A stretch of DNA of 64,000 bases from Candidatus Bathyarchaeota archaeon (GCA_004376295.1 SOJZ01000004.1:1-64000); one strand, 5' to 3'. Numbered from the stretch's first letter, positions 35,079 to 45,039 are shown. Numbers and translations: made by a program. Notes: generated by a model from the letters alone, not told the origin.

Positions 35079-36395
35079 TTAACGAATCTTAACATACTTA
35101 TACGCTTCAGTCATATTCTCAAAGCAGAAGTGAACCTTCTGGAAATCTTTCCGAAACTCAATGACATCCTTCTTCACTTTGTTCACGTCTTCTTTGTCAA
35201 TGACAACCCTTTTCATAAACTCCGCAATATCAGCCATTTCATTCTCCTTCATTCCCAACCTCGTAACCTCGCTAGTTCCTAAACGAATACCGCCAGGGTG
35301 CATAAAATGACGGCCAGCCTTGATGTCCCAAGGAAGCAGATTTCGATTCAAAATGACATTCGCCTTCTCTAATTCTCCTTCAATATTACCCCCGTCACCA
35401 TACTTTGTAATATCAACCAAAACCACATGTGACTCAGTGAAGCCCTTATGCTCAGCCAAAACATTAAAACCACGCTCAAACAAAGCCTGACCCAAAGCTT
35501 TCGCATTCCTAACAACCTGTTTAACATACTCCTTACCAAACTCAAGCAACTCAGCACAAGCTATAGCAACACCAGCCACAGCGTGAAGATGATGATTACT
35601 CGAAAGCCCAGGAAATGTCGCCCGCTTAATCCTATCCGCATACCGGTCCCAAGACAACACACCACCATGCTGAGGACCAAACAACGTCTTGTGAGTACTT
35701 AACGTAACAACGTCAGCCCCTTCCCTCAAAGGATCCTGAAAACACCCTCCAGCAATCAAACCAGCCACATGAGCCGCATCATACGCCACAGTTGCTCCCA
35801 CATCACGAAACGTATCAGCCAACTCACGCACAGGATGCGGAAACGGAAAAACACTGGCACCAAACATCACTAGCTTAGGAGCCTTTCCCTTCTCCACGAG
35901 CTTCTTAACCCTCTCCTTCGTCCTATCAACATCAATATTCAACTCCTTATGATCTAAAGCAAGATATTCCACCACCAAGTCGCGAACAGCCCCAGCAGTT
36001 CCCCCAAACTTCTTCTTCCCCATGCTAATGTGACCCCCGCAAGGAATAGGCAAAGCCATCATAACATCACCAGGGTCTGTGAACGCCGTATAAAGCACCA
36101 AATTCGACATAACACCTGATATGGGGCGGACATCAACAAACTCCGCCTTGAACAGTTTCTTCATCAACTCAATGCAAAGAAGCTCCACTCGATCAATGTA
36201 CACGCATCCCGCGTACACACGCTCTTCAGGCCAGCCTTCCGCATATCGATTTCCAAAATCGGTTACTAATGCCTCACGCACAGCCGGGCTTGGCACATTC
36301 TCGCTTGCAATCAGCGGAACCGCCTCTCTGAACCATCTATGATGCTGTTGAAGGAACCCAAACGTTTGATCATAATACTCACGAGCAGACGTCAT
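35079..36395 (-). CDS. glyA: Serine hydroxymethyltransferase
   Basis: Archaeal SHMT, 438 aa, interconverting serine and glycine with a pterin one-carbon carrier. N-terminal VPLIASENVPSP and the PLP lysine in TLSTHKTLFGPQHGG are canonical; GTSEVTRLGMKE near the C-terminus is the usual glycine-rich end. It is a single gene with glycine metabolism links to kbl/tdh 6 kb away. The sense strand is markedly G/T-rich compared with its same-strand neighbour at 33.8 kb. Confidence 0.97.
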   Translation of the reverse strand: MTSAREYYDQTFGFLQQHHRWFREAVPLIASENVPSPAVREALVTDFGNRYAEGWPEERVYAGCVYIDRVELLCIELMKKLFKAEFVDVRPISGVMSNLVLYTAFTDPGDVMMALPIPCGGHISMGKKKFGGTAGAVRDLVVEYLALDHKELNIDVDRTKERVKKLVEKGKAPKLVMFGASVFPFPHPVRELADTFRDVGATVAYDAAHVAGLIAGGCFQDPLREGADVVTLSTHKTLFGPQHGGVLSWDRYADRIKRATFPGLSSNHHLHAVAGVAIACAELLEFGKEYVKQVVRNAKALGQALFERGFNVLAEHKGFTESHVVLVDITKYGDGGNIEGELEKANVILNRNLLPWDIKAGRHFMHPGGIRLGTSEVTRLGMKENEMADIAEFMKRVVIDKEDVNKVKKDVIEFRKDFQKVHFCFENMTEAYKYVKIR

Positions 36396-36516
36396 AAACG
36401 CACCTAAACATCATATCGACCTTGACAAAAATAAAACCTTTGGAATGGACATAACTTTAATTAAAGGGTAGCCATCCAGCTTATAACCAAAAGAACCAAG
36501 CCTGAGGCCGTCATTG

Positions 36517-36711
36517 ATGAGTAGCTCACGAAAGAAAAAACGCGAGAAAAAGGCGCCTATGCCGATGCAAAGCGCTGGCTTACTTCGATTCTTTGAAGAG
36601 GAGACTCGTGGTGTAAAAGTAAGACCCGAGCTAGTTATGATCTTTACAGTGGTATTGATAGTGTTTTGTATTTTGCTGAAACTAGGTATTGTTCCAGGTC
36701 TTCCTCCTTAG
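36517..36711 (+). CDS. secG: Preprotein translocase Sec61-beta (SecG)
   Basis: 64 aa: basic N-terminus, the signature PMQSAGLLRFFEEETRGVKV and a single C-terminal transmembrane helix (LVMIFTVVLIVFCILLKLGI). This is the typical archaeal Sec61-beta. ATG 36517 follows GAGG by nine bases; a TTG just before it is unnecessary. Confidence 0.95.
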   Translation: MSSSRKKKREKKAPMPMQSAGLLRFFEEETRGVKVRPELVMIFTVVLIVFCILLKLGIVPGLPP

Positions 36712-36766
36712 TGTTTGTAACGTTTCACAGTCTAGAAAATGAGATAAAAATGAGATAGTACTGAAA

Positions 36767-37048
36767 CTATTTACTTTTGTGCAAAACTTCGATACGTTGA
36801 ACAGAGTTTAGATTGATAAATATCTCGCTTCTTTTTTCTTTGCTCGTAACTTGCGGTATTGGTTGCGCTATCGTGGACCGCAGTATTATCGCGTCGGCGT
36901 CGGAAAGCCAAATTCCAGGTGGTTGTCGCGTAACTGCAACTAGTGTTCCTTCAAATCCATATGAAGCATCTAAGATCGCCACCATTCGCCGACCTATATT
37001 TCGTTCAAGCATGTGAAATACCGTTGGAGGCAGACCAGTCTCAGACAT
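36767..37048 (-). CDS. LSm/Sm-like protein
   Basis: About 93 aa. LERNIGRRMVAILDASYGFEGTLVAVTRQPPGIWLSDADAII fits the Sm1 motif (strand, G-x-L-x-x-D/V pattern), and a short C-terminal strand (IFINLNSVQRIEVLH) fits Sm2, though both are divergent from the standard archaeal SmAP. Probably an RNA-binding ring former. Start either ATG 37048 or GTG 37057. Confidence 0.65.
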   Translation of the reverse strand: MSETGLPPTVFHMLERNIGRRMVAILDASYGFEGTLVAVTRQPPGIWLSDADAIILRSTIAQPIPQVTSKEKRSEIFINLNSVQRIEVLHKSK

Positions 37049-37150
37049 TGCAACCACTATGATGTTGTGATTTCAACAATAAAACTTTATCCTACCTTCT
37101 CGGCTGTTAAATGTCAGGGGCTTGCTGTAAATGATGAAGAGTTTATCTGG

Positions 37151-37396
37151 TCACAGAAATATTCGTCTAATGTATCCTGCGTAGATGTTAAAAGTGATTA
37201 CTCCGTTTACTGAACGTGTTCTAATTCCTGTCATTTCACTAATCTGTCTAACCGTCAAAGGTTTTTGTGATCTATGCAATGAACGAAAGATTTTTTCCGT
37301 GTAACCTTTATACGTCGTAGTGTCTTGTAAATAGAATTCACTCTTAATGCATCTCCTTTCTCCTGTTTTCGTTAAAGTATACTTATACCTTAACAT
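37151..37396 (-). CDS. Small helix-turn-helix protein
   Basis: 81 aa. The N-terminus is short and basic; a winged-helix-like unit follows (IFRSLHRSQKPLTVRQISEM, TGIRTRSVNGVITFNIYAGY). A TATATTATTATG box sits about 27 bases before the ATG, suggesting a leaderless transcript, which supports reality. No family recognised. Confidence 0.6.
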   Translation of the reverse strand: MLRYKYTLTKTGERRCIKSEFYLQDTTTYKGYTEKIFRSLHRSQKPLTVRQISEMTGIRTRSVNGVITFNIYAGYIRRIFL

Positions 37397-37594
37397 ATCT
37401 AGACCAGCTTGGGAGCCTGTCTACATAATAATATAGGCCGAGTTTATTTAAGGGTTATGAAGAAAATCTCTACTCAAGGCTGAACATGTAAAATTTCAGC
37501 ATTGAACACTTTCTAGATTACCGCTTTGCAACCCCAATCTTTTTGAACTCATATTTCAACAAATTTATAAAACCATTACCAGGCGATGCTCAAC

Positions 37595-39418
37595 ATGGCT
37601 TCTGATAAGTCACTAGATGCGTACATAGGTAAGGCAGCTAAGCGCTATTCATCATTGTTTACGCTTCCATCTCGAAGAAAGATTATTCTTTCACTATGTA
37701 CACTATGCATATTTGGCGGGGTTCTAGCAATTCTACCTTTGTCCCTTTCCTACCATGGGCTTATGCTAAGCTTGATGTTTGGTGCATCTTTCTTTTTCAT
37801 CGTAGTATTATCTGATTCTATAATTGCTCATAGTTGTATGAAAACGGATCATGTTTTTAATTTAAGACGTTGCTTGGTCCTCTCTTTTTCTTCCAGCCTA
37901 TTATGGTTTGGATTGATTTTTCTCGGCGATATCATCAGCATCTTTTTTGGAAATTCAGATTTTTGGATCAAGTTTTTCCTTTTAGGTTTTTGTGCAGCGT
38001 TGATTCTTCGTTTGCTAGTCTTTTTCACAGCTTCATTTGCTGACCGTGGAAGAGCTATTCTTTCTTCTCTCCTGCAACCCGCATTGTGTATTGTCCCTAT
38101 TTTTTTCATGCACTCGGTAATAAAGTATGATTTAGCTTCCCTTTTCATTTTCTTCTCGCTTTCCATTCCAATCGCTGTGCTGACGATTTTTCTTTTCAGT
38201 TTCCTTTTGGACAATGTTGGCAAAAAAACTCTGGGGGTACCTTCTCTTTCTCTCTTCAAGGCATTTTTAGTAAATTGGACGGAAAATATGAACGCACCTC
38301 TTGAAATTTTCCTTGAGAGGCTTGGCGATGAAATGGACATAAAGCTTTCTTTGCTGGCGTTCAGAAGTGGTGAAAAAGTAAAGGCGGTGATTGTTGTTCC
38401 GGAGTGTCATCCGGGTCCACTCAGAAATGTTGGTAGCAGTCTTCTCCCATATATGATTCAAGATGCGCTAGAAGATAAATTACAGTGTGTAGCTTCTGTG
38501 CCTCACGGATTGCTTGGGCATGGTTTCGACCTTTCCTCCCAGTTTCAGAGTCAAAAAGTTGTGGAAGGTGTTCTTTCTTGCGTGGATTTTTCTCATTTCA
38601 ATTCTGAGGTTACTCCTTTCATTCGAATCCGAAAGAACGGGGCGACTGCAAGTTGCCAAATATTTGGGGATTGTGCTTTTGTTACGTTAACCATTGCGCC
38701 TAAAACTATGGAAGATTTGCCTCACGAATTAGCCTCACTTATTGTCAGCGAGGCTAAGAACCGAGGTTTGTCTTCTACGATAGTCGTTGATGCCCATAAC
38801 AGTATAAATGGGCCCTTCAAACTTGACGAAGCAATACGGTCTCTTAGAAAAGTCGCGGTGACGAGTCTTGAGGAAGCGCTTTCAGCTAAGCGTTCTCCAT
38901 TTGAAGTGGGCACTGCAAAGGTTGTTCCTAAAGAGTTTGGCGTTAAGGAAGGTATGGGACCCGGGGGAATAAGCGTGATCGTGACGAAGGTGGGTGACCA
39001 GAAAACCGCATGTGTGACCATTGACGGAAACAACATGATATCTGGGCTACGGGAGAAGATTCTTGCAATGCTTCGGGAAATCGGCATCGTTGATGGAGAA
39101 GTTCTCACTACCGACACGCATGTCGTGACTGGTGTTGTGCCAACCGCACGTGGCTATTATCCTATTGGCGAGGCGATAGATCATACAAAGCTGATTGGTT
39201 ATATTAGAGAGGTTGCGGTGAAAGCGTTAGATGATCTGATGCCTACAGAAGTGTCGAGGCGTACAGGCACTGTTCCAAACGTCAAGGTTATTGGAGAAAA
39301 GCCCATAGCAGACTTGTGTCTCCTTATCGACGAAGCGATGAAACAAGCCAAAAGACTGGCGGTTTCTCTCTTTTCGGCAGCTGCTATTCTTTTAATTGGT
39401 CTGCTTATGCTTCTTTAA
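37595..39418 (+). CDS. DUF2070 family archaeal membrane protein
   Basis: About 607 aa. Six or seven N-terminal transmembrane helices (residues 25-220) precede a large soluble domain (VVPECHPGPLRNVGSSLLPY, VVDAHNSINGPF, TDTHVVTGVVPTARGYYPIG) and a final membrane helix. The soluble part has conserved His/Asp that could bind metal. DUF2070 is widespread in archaea and its function is unknown. ATG 37595 has AGGCGAT seven bases upstream; ATG 37586 is an alternative. Confidence 0.88.
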   Translation: MASDKSLDAYIGKAAKRYSSLFTLPSRRKIILSLCTLCIFGGVLAILPLSLSYHGLMLSLMFGASFFFIVVLSDSIIAHSCMKTDHVFNLRRCLVLSFSSSLLWFGLIFLGDIISIFFGNSDFWIKFFLLGFCAALILRLLVFFTASFADRGRAILSSLLQPALCIVPIFFMHSVIKYDLASLFIFFSLSIPIAVLTIFLFSFLLDNVGKKTLGVPSLSLFKAFLVNWTENMNAPLEIFLERLGDEMDIKLSLLAFRSGEKVKAVIVVPECHPGPLRNVGSSLLPYMIQDALEDKLQCVASVPHGLLGHGFDLSSQFQSQKVVEGVLSCVDFSHFNSEVTPFIRIRKNGATASCQIFGDCAFVTLTIAPKTMEDLPHELASLIVSEAKNRGLSSTIVVDAHNSINGPFKLDEAIRSLRKVAVTSLEEALSAKRSPFEVGTAKVVPKEFGVKEGMGPGGISVIVTKVGDQKTACVTIDGNNMISGLREKILAMLREIGIVDGEVLTTDTHVVTGVVPTARGYYPIGEAIDHTKLIGYIREVAVKALDDLMPTEVSRRTGTVPNVKVIGEKPIADLCLLIDEAMKQAKRLAVSLFSAAAILLIGLLMLL

Positions 39419-39542
39419 CTCATTAATTATCAAATCGAAGGCTAACACTAATATTGATAGGACTCGTATTTTCATTTCTAAAACCGAGAGAAAATAGGGT
39501 GTTAAGGAGAGTCATGGTGAAGCGTGACAAGGTGATCATCAT

Positions 39543-39791
39543 ATGATTGCTCTGAAAACTTTGCCGAAAGAAGAGAAAAGACGAAAGGGAATGATCGTGA
39601 TTAATGAGGAGTTATGTAAAGGGTGCGCACTCTGTGTAAGCGTTTGCCCTTTCCATCTTATTCAAATCACGGACCATATCAGCTCTAAAGGCTACTATCC
39701 AGCAAAATTCGTTGATTCAGAAGGGAAGTGCACGGGATGTACTTTGTGTGCTATAATGTGTCCTGACGTGGCTATAGAAGTTTATCGGTAG
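39543..39791 (+). CDS. korD: 2-oxoacid:ferredoxin oxidoreductase, delta (ferredoxin) subunit
   Basis: 82 aa with two 4Fe-4S binding motifs, CKGCALCVSVCP and CTGCTLCAIMCP. It carries electrons from the ThDP centre to ferredoxin. ATG 39543 has AGGTGATC five bases upstream; Met17 is an alternative. First gene of the korDABC operon. Confidence 0.92.
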   Translation: MIALKTLPKEEKRRKGMIVINEELCKGCALCVSVCPFHLIQITDHISSKGYYPAKFVDSEGKCTGCTLCAIMCPDVAIEVYR

Positions 39792-39811
39792 AAAAAGATG
39801 GAGGTAGGAAT

Positions 39812-40873
39812 ATGGGCAAGAAAACGTTAATGACGGGAAACGAGGCTATAGCTGAAGCCGCTGTTCAAGCAGGGTGCAAATATTTTTTCGGCTATCCAAT
39901 AACCCCGCAAAGCGAAATTCCTGAATACCTGTCAAGGCGGCTTCCTGAAGTTGGAGGCTGCTTCCTTCAAGCAGAAAGCGAAATAGCCTCAATCTACATG
40001 GTTTTTGGGGCAGCGGGAACTGGTACGAGGGTGATGACCTCCTCTTCAAGCCCCGGGATCAGTCTAATGCAAGAAGGCATCTCCTATATTGCAGCCGCTG
40101 AACTTCCATGCGTAATTGTTAACATGATGCGAGGAGGTCCAGGGTTAGGAGGAATTCAGCCGTCCCAATCAGATTATTTTCAAGCAACTAAGGGAGGAGG
40201 GCATGGAGATTACCACGTACTTGTGCTTGCACCGTCTACGGTTCAAGAGGCAGCTGACCTAATGATGGAAGCTTTTGATTTAGCGGATAAATACCGTAAT
40301 CCAGTTATGATCTTGGGGGACGGTTGCTTAGGTCAGATGATAGAGCCGGTAGAGTTTAGGCGTAGATCATCCACTGATCGGCCAGCTAGGGATTGGACAA
40401 TTACGGGTGCAAAGGGGCGACCTCAAAACGTTGTGAAAAGCCTATATCTTAAACCTGAGGTCCTAGAACAGCATAACTTGGGGCTTCAGCGCAAATATCA
40501 AAGGATGATCAAAAACGAAACTCGTGTCGAGACGTATTTGACAGAGGACGCAGAAATCGTCATCGTGGCATTCGGGATGGCTGCAAGAATAGCGAAGACA
40601 GCTATCACGATTCTGCGTGAGAAAGACATCAAGGGGGGGTTAGTAAGACCAATCTCGCTTTTTCCCTTTCCATATCAAACTCTTGAAAAAGTAGCTGAGA
40701 AAGTGGATAAGCTACTGGTTGTTGAAATGAATTTAGGGCAGATGATTGAGGACGTTAAACTCGGGGTTTGTGGGAAAGCAGAGGTTCATTTCTATGGTAG
40801 AGTCGGAGGTATGGTCCCAAGTTACGATGAAATCGTAGCTGAGGTAGAGAAAATCGTAAAGAAGAGGCGGTGA
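39812..40873 (+). CDS. korA: 2-oxoacid:ferredoxin oxidoreductase, alpha subunit
   Basis: 353 aa. Pyrimidine-binding and CoA-related region: GNEAIAEAAVQAGCKYFFGYPITP, ASIYMVFGAAGTGTRVMT and a long transketolase-C-like end (VVEMNLGQMIEDV). The subunit split delta-alpha-beta-gamma and the lengths suit KorA, but VorB-type enzymes are very similar, so 2-oxoglutarate versus branched-chain oxoacid is not decided. SD GGAGG precedes the ATG. Confidence 0.92.
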   Translation: MGKKTLMTGNEAIAEAAVQAGCKYFFGYPITPQSEIPEYLSRRLPEVGGCFLQAESEIASIYMVFGAAGTGTRVMTSSSSPGISLMQEGISYIAAAELPCVIVNMMRGGPGLGGIQPSQSDYFQATKGGGHGDYHVLVLAPSTVQEAADLMMEAFDLADKYRNPVMILGDGCLGQMIEPVEFRRRSSTDRPARDWTITGAKGRPQNVVKSLYLKPEVLEQHNLGLQRKYQRMIKNETRVETYLTEDAEIVIVAFGMAARIAKTAITILREKDIKGGLVRPISLFPFPYQTLEKVAEKVDKLLVVEMNLGQMIEDVKLGVCGKAEVHFYGRVGGMVPSYDEIVAEVEKIVKKRR

Positions 40874-40879
40874 TATAAG

Positions 40880-41638
40880 ATGAAGAAGATTTTTGAACGC
40901 CCTAAATCCATGTACCCGGTATCAACTCACTATTGCCCCGGATGTGGTCACGGAATAGTCCATCGTTTAATAGCTGAAGTAATTGATGAGTTAGGGATTT
41001 TAGAAAAAACAGTTGGAGTGGCACCAGTGGGTTGTTCTGTTCTTCTGTACAATTATATTAGTTGCGATATGTATGAGGCAGCTCACGGCAGAGCACCAGC
41101 GATTGCAACGGGGTGTAAACGAGTGCATCCTGAACTTGTTGTTTTCACCTATCAGGGAGATGGTGACTTGGCCTCCATTGGGACAGCTGAAATTATTCAC
41201 GCGGCTGCTCGAGGGGAGAAGATCACGACGATTTTCATCAATAATGCTATTTATGGGATGACTGGTGGGCAGATGGCCCCAACGACTCTTATTGGTCAGA
41301 AGACAACTACTTCACCCTTTGGACGAACTTCAGAAGAAGCAGGCTATCCCTTGAAAGTGTCGGAGATTCTTGCAACTCTTGATGGGGCAGCTTATATCGC
41401 ACGAGTGGCAGTAAACGATCCAAAAAACATCATACGGGCAAAGAAAGCAATAAAGAAGGCGTTTGAAACTCAGATGAAAGGTTTGGGCTTTTCCTTAGTA
41501 GAAGTCTTATCTCAATGTCCAACGCCTTGGAGAATGTCTCCTCGCGAAGCGGTAAAGTGGGTGGAGGAAGCGATGATGCCTTACTATCCACTTGGCGAAT
41601 TCAAATCTCCTAAGGAGGAGGGGGTGAGAAGAGAATGA
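40880..41638 (+). CDS. korB: 2-oxoacid:ferredoxin oxidoreductase, beta subunit
   Basis: 252 aa. ThDP-binding: [13 protein letters not shown] near the N-terminus and the GDG-N motif [17 protein letters not shown] followed by [11 protein letters not shown]. It begins six bases after korA and overlaps korC by four (ATGA). Catalyses decarboxylation of the 2-oxoacid with ferredoxin reduction and acyl-CoA formation. Confidence 0.93.
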   Translation: MKKIFERPKSMYPVSTHYCPGCGHGIVHRLIAEVIDELGILEKTVGVAPVGCSVLLYNYISCDMYEAAHGRAPAIATGCKRVHPELVVFTYQGDGDLASIGTAEIIHAAARGEKITTIFINNAIYGMTGGQMAPTTLIGQKTTTSPFGRTSEEAGYPLKVSEILATLDGAAYIARVAVNDPKNIIRAKKAIKKAFETQMKGLGFSLVEVLSQCPTPWRMSPREAVKWVEEAMMPYYPLGEFKSPKEEGVRRE

Positions 41639-42186
41639 AAGCACCTTTCTATGAAGATATCATACTGGCAGGTTTTGGTGGACAAGGAATCATGTTCATT
41701 GGAAAACTGCTGATACATGGTTCAATGAAAGAAGGGAAAAACGTGACATGGATTCCATCCTATGGTCCTGCAATGCGAGGAGGAACAGCTAACTGCACGG
41801 TAGTCATTTCAGACGAAGCAATTGGATCACCCGTTATCACGTCTCCTCACTCTTTAATCGTGATGAACAATCCATCATTAGATGCTTTTGAACCTCGGCT
41901 AAAAGAAGGGGGCGTGCTAGTAATGAATAGTTCCTTGATCACTCGCAAAGTCAAGAGAAAAAACATCACTGTGATTGGAGTGCCAGCAAATGAGATTGCT
42001 TCTGAAATTGGTGACAAAAGAGCTGCTAATATGGTGATGTTAGGAGCATACGTTGCACACACAAAGACCGTGTCTAAAGAAAAGATTCTTGAAGGATTGA
42101 TAGATCTTTTAGGAGAGAAAAAAAGGCAACTGTTTGAAGTAAACAAGAAAGCCTTCGAAAAAGGAATGGAGTTTGGGCAGGTTTAG
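41635..42186 (+). CDS. korC: 2-oxoacid:ferredoxin oxidoreductase, gamma subunit
   Basis: 183 aa. [17 protein letters not shown] and the [17 protein letters not shown] block are the standard gamma-subunit motifs. Last gene of the operon; GGAGGGGGTGAG precedes its start inside korB. Convergent with kbl, 12 bases between stops. Confidence 0.93.
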   Translation: MKAPFYEDIILAGFGGQGIMFIGKLLIHGSMKEGKNVTWIPSYGPAMRGGTANCTVVISDEAIGSPVITSPHSLIVMNNPSLDAFEPRLKEGGVLVMNSSLITRKVKRKNITVIGVPANEIASEIGDKRAANMVMLGAYVAHTKTVSKEKILEGLIDLLGEKKRQLFEVNKKAFEKGMEFGQV

Positions 42187-42198
42187 CTCGTTGAACAA

Positions 42199-43401
42199 CT
42201 AAATTAAACCGAGCTTTTTGCCACCTTCCTCAAACACCTCAACGGCTTTGTCCAACTGTTCTCTCGTATGCTTGGTGCATAACTGAGCCCGAATTCTTGC
42301 CTTATCACGGGCCACCATCGGATAGACTATTGGTAGCGCAAAGAAACCCTTCTTCCAAATGAAATCTGCGAGATCCTTTGCCTTCTTGCTTTCGCCACAC
42401 ATCACTGGCACGATTGGTGTTTCGCTGTTCCCTGTGTCAAAGCCTAGGTCTTGCATTGCTTTTATGAAGTAGTTGCGATTTTCCCAAACTTTCTTGACGT
42501 GTTGTGGCTCAGATTCGAGAACGCTGATTGCTGCACTGCATGCCGTAGCGACTCCTGGGGGTACGCCTCCGCTGAGTAACCATGTTCTTGACTTGTTGTA
42601 AGCGAAGTTTCGTAGGTCTTCACAACCAGTAATGTGTCCGCCGACAACTCCAAAGGCTTTTGAAAACGTTCCCATTTCGACATGCACTTGCTTGTGGTCA
42701 AGGTGGAAATGACTGACAATACCGCGACCGCCGTCTCCAAGTACGCCTTCTCCGTGTGCATCATCTACGTACACGCCTGCACCGTGTTCTTCAGCGATTT
42801 TCGCGATTTCGGGCAGTGGAGCGAGGTCGCCATCCATGCTGAAGACGCCGTCAGTGAAGATCCAGATGTGCTTGTAAGGGGGTTTGTGTTTTTCTGATTC
42901 ATTCATAACCCGTTCCAAGTCTTCAACATCCTTGTGTTTGAAGATAGCGCGATCTGCATGAGTCAGTCTTACACCGTCAATGATGGAGCCGTGGTTCAAC
43001 TCGTCTGACACGAAAAGATCCCCTCTGCCACCAAGTTGAGGGATAAGGCCCTCATTTGCCATGAAGCCTGTTTGATAAGTCAACGAGGCGGGTGCCCGTT
43101 TAAATCTTGCAAGATGACGGTCCAGCTCTTCATGAACTGTCATGTTGCCAGCGATCGATCGGTCACTACCGGCCCCTGCTCCGTACTTTTCGGTTGCTTC
43201 GAGCATTGCTTTAACGACTTTTGGATGGGTAGACAGATTGAGATAGTTATTGGCGCAGAGCATGATGACTTCTCTGCCGTCGACGGTACAGACAGGTTCG
43301 CTGGCGGTCTGTAGTTCTCTAAGTTCCCAATTAAGGCTTTCACGGACTAAGCGCTGATATTCCTCGCCCAAATATCCTGTTGGATGTCGTTTTACTGACA
43401 T
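42199..43401 (-). CDS. kbl: 2-amino-3-ketobutyrate CoA ligase (glycine C-acetyltransferase)
   Basis: PLP enzyme of the alpha-oxoamine synthase family, 400 aa. It cleaves 2-amino-3-ketobutyrate with CoA to glycine and acetyl-CoA. Motifs: ANNYLNLSTHP, GAGAGSDRSIAGN, YVDDAHGEGVLGDGGRG and PLP lysine in MGTFSKAFGVVGG. ATG 43401 follows AAGAGGTGA by five bases. The upstream tdh gene makes its substrate. Confidence 0.95.
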   Translation of the reverse strand: MSVKRHPTGYLGEEYQRLVRESLNWELRELQTASEPVCTVDGREVIMLCANNYLNLSTHPKVVKAMLEATEKYGAGAGSDRSIAGNMTVHEELDRHLARFKRAPASLTYQTGFMANEGLIPQLGGRGDLFVSDELNHGSIIDGVRLTHADRAIFKHKDVEDLERVMNESEKHKPPYKHIWIFTDGVFSMDGDLAPLPEIAKIAEEHGAGVYVDDAHGEGVLGDGGRGIVSHFHLDHKQVHVEMGTFSKAFGVVGGHITGCEDLRNFAYNKSRTWLLSGGVPPGVATACSAAISVLESEPQHVKKVWENRNYFIKAMQDLGFDTGNSETPIVPVMCGESKKAKDLADFIWKKGFFALPIVYPMVARDKARIRAQLCTKHTREQLDKAVEVFEEGGKKLGLI

Positions 43402-43470
43402 GTGAATCACCTCTTAATGAACAGTTTACACTTCTCTTTCTAATCTGACGAACATTCTCTTAACATTTAC

Positions 43471-44541
43471 CTATTCCCACTTAGGCTCAAGGACAACCTT
43501 TCCAGCTTGCTTAGAATGAATTACTTCCATGCCTTCAGCTATGTCCTTAATTGGAAATCGATGCGTAATAATTGAGGCAATCTTGTTTCTAAACGTGGGA
43601 TTAGAGAGCAATCCCCTCACTTGATACCATGTTTGAAACATCCTTCGTCCAGAGATGCCGTAAACAGTTGCAGCTCTAAAAACCACCGCGTTATTCAAAT
43701 CGAATTCCACGGGTCTATCAAACAAACCAAAGAGAGAAACCCTTCCACCGGGAGTAAGTATTTCAAAAGCTTGTTTCAAAGCCGACGGAGCACCCGACAT
43801 CTCTAGTGCAACATCCACACCATTACCATCCGTCGCATCCCGTATGATCTTCACAATGTTCTCGCCCTCTTCTCTGGCGTTGAGAACCATATCAGCCCCT
43901 AACTTCCTTGCCAATTCCATACGCACCCTGTTTCGACCACCACCGGTTGCAAAAATTTTCTCAGCTCCTAATGTGTCAAGAACTGCTATAGCCATCAAAC
44001 CTATTGGACCACAGCCCAAAACTGCCACGGTTTTTCCCGCAATGTCTTCAACATGATCTTTCGGTAGAACTGTTTGAACCGCATTTCCTAGCGGTTCTTG
44101 AATAGAGGCAATGGCTGGATCTAAATCAGGGGGATTCTTCCAAGCGTTTCTTTCAGGTAGTGCGGCGTATTCGGCGAAAACTCCGTCTGTGTCTACACCT
44201 AGGATTTTTAGGTGTTGGCAGATGTGCATGCGGTCGGTTCTGCATTGATAGCATGTGCCGTCTGCAATGTGGGTTTCTGCTGACACCATGTCTCCTACTT
44301 GCACGCTGGCTACGTCTTTGCCAACTTGGGTTACTTCACCCGTGAATTCATGGCCTATTATGAGTGGGATTTTTTTTATGCGGTTTTGTGCCCATTCGTT
44401 CCAGTCCCATATGTGTACGTCTGTTCCGCATATGGAGGCTATTTTGGTTTGGACGAGAACTTCTTTGTTGCTGATTTTAGGGGTGTTTACTGTTGTGATT
44501 TCGGCTTTTGGTTCTCGTTTTTTCTTGACTACTGCGTACAT
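43471..44541 (-). CDS. tdh: L-threonine 3-dehydrogenase
   Basis: Zinc alcohol-dehydrogenase family, 356 aa. Catalytic zinc: SICGTDVHIWDWNEWA and GHEFTGEV; structural zinc: CYQCRTDRMHIC; NAD site: VLGCGPIGLMAI. ICGTDVHI.DWNEW is specific for Tdh. The reading frame stays open 75 codons further upstream, but that stretch is low-quality sequence and the family starts at MYAVVKKK. No clear SD. Forms a threonine-degradation pair with kbl. Confidence 0.95.
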   Translation of the reverse strand: MYAVVKKKREPKAEITTVNTPKISNKEVLVQTKIASICGTDVHIWDWNEWAQNRIKKIPLIIGHEFTGEVTQVGKDVASVQVGDMVSAETHIADGTCYQCRTDRMHICQHLKILGVDTDGVFAEYAALPERNAWKNPPDLDPAIASIQEPLGNAVQTVLPKDHVEDIAGKTVAVLGCGPIGLMAIAVLDTLGAEKIFATGGGRNRVRMELARKLGADMVLNAREEGENIVKIIRDATDGNGVDVALEMSGAPSALKQAFEILTPGGRVSLFGLFDRPVEFDLNNAVVFRAATVYGISGRRMFQTWYQVRGLLSNPTFRNKIASIITHRFPIKDIAEGMEVIHSKQAGKVVLEPKWE

Positions 44542-45039
44542 TTTTATCAGACTCGTGGTTTTTGCATGTGAATGTGTGACTGTTTTGAGTTTTTTGTTGT
44601 TTGGGTATTTGATTATGGGTGTTGTATTAAAGATTTGTTTTGTGGGGTTGCTGTATGCTTGCTCAGGGAGTGTTTTTGTGTGTTTTGCGCCAGGCTGAGA
44701 CTTCTGAATTCTCCATGGAAACCAGCAAACTTGCACCCAATTGGTGCAACCAGACCACGTTTGCATGCATGCATTTTATAAACTTTGCCAGATATGAATT
44801 GACAAAAACCATAACTTACTGGGCCTGTTTTAGTATTCTCATATGCACGCATGCATGTTTGGAGTGTTTGATACTCAAGTAAAAGTTACGAGGGTGTTAC
44901 TCTGATTCGCAACATTTTCCACAAAAACTGTGCAGAAAGTATCTCACGCGCATTAGCTAAAAGTATAAGATAGTTCTTGAACCCTGAATATACACGAGGA
45001 ATAAGAAAGACATACAGAAGTTCTATGGTGATAAGCAAC
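44542..45039. repeat. Divergent region with TGCATGCA tracts
   Basis: About 500 bases upstream of both tdh (leftward) and the NAD-kinase-like gene (rightward). It holds TGCATGCATGCA at 44763-44774 and GCACGCATGCATG at 44845-44857. A TATA-like AAAAGTATAAG (about 44955-44966) suits the rightward gene. The open frame that extends tdh leftward start across 44542-44766 shows no protein-like pattern. Confidence 0.55.

Noticed and set aside
44542-44766. 75-codon N-terminal extension of threonine dehydrogenase
   Set aside because: The stretch has no protein-like pattern, and family members start at MYAVVKK-type sequence; the open frame crosses a TGCATGCA tract.
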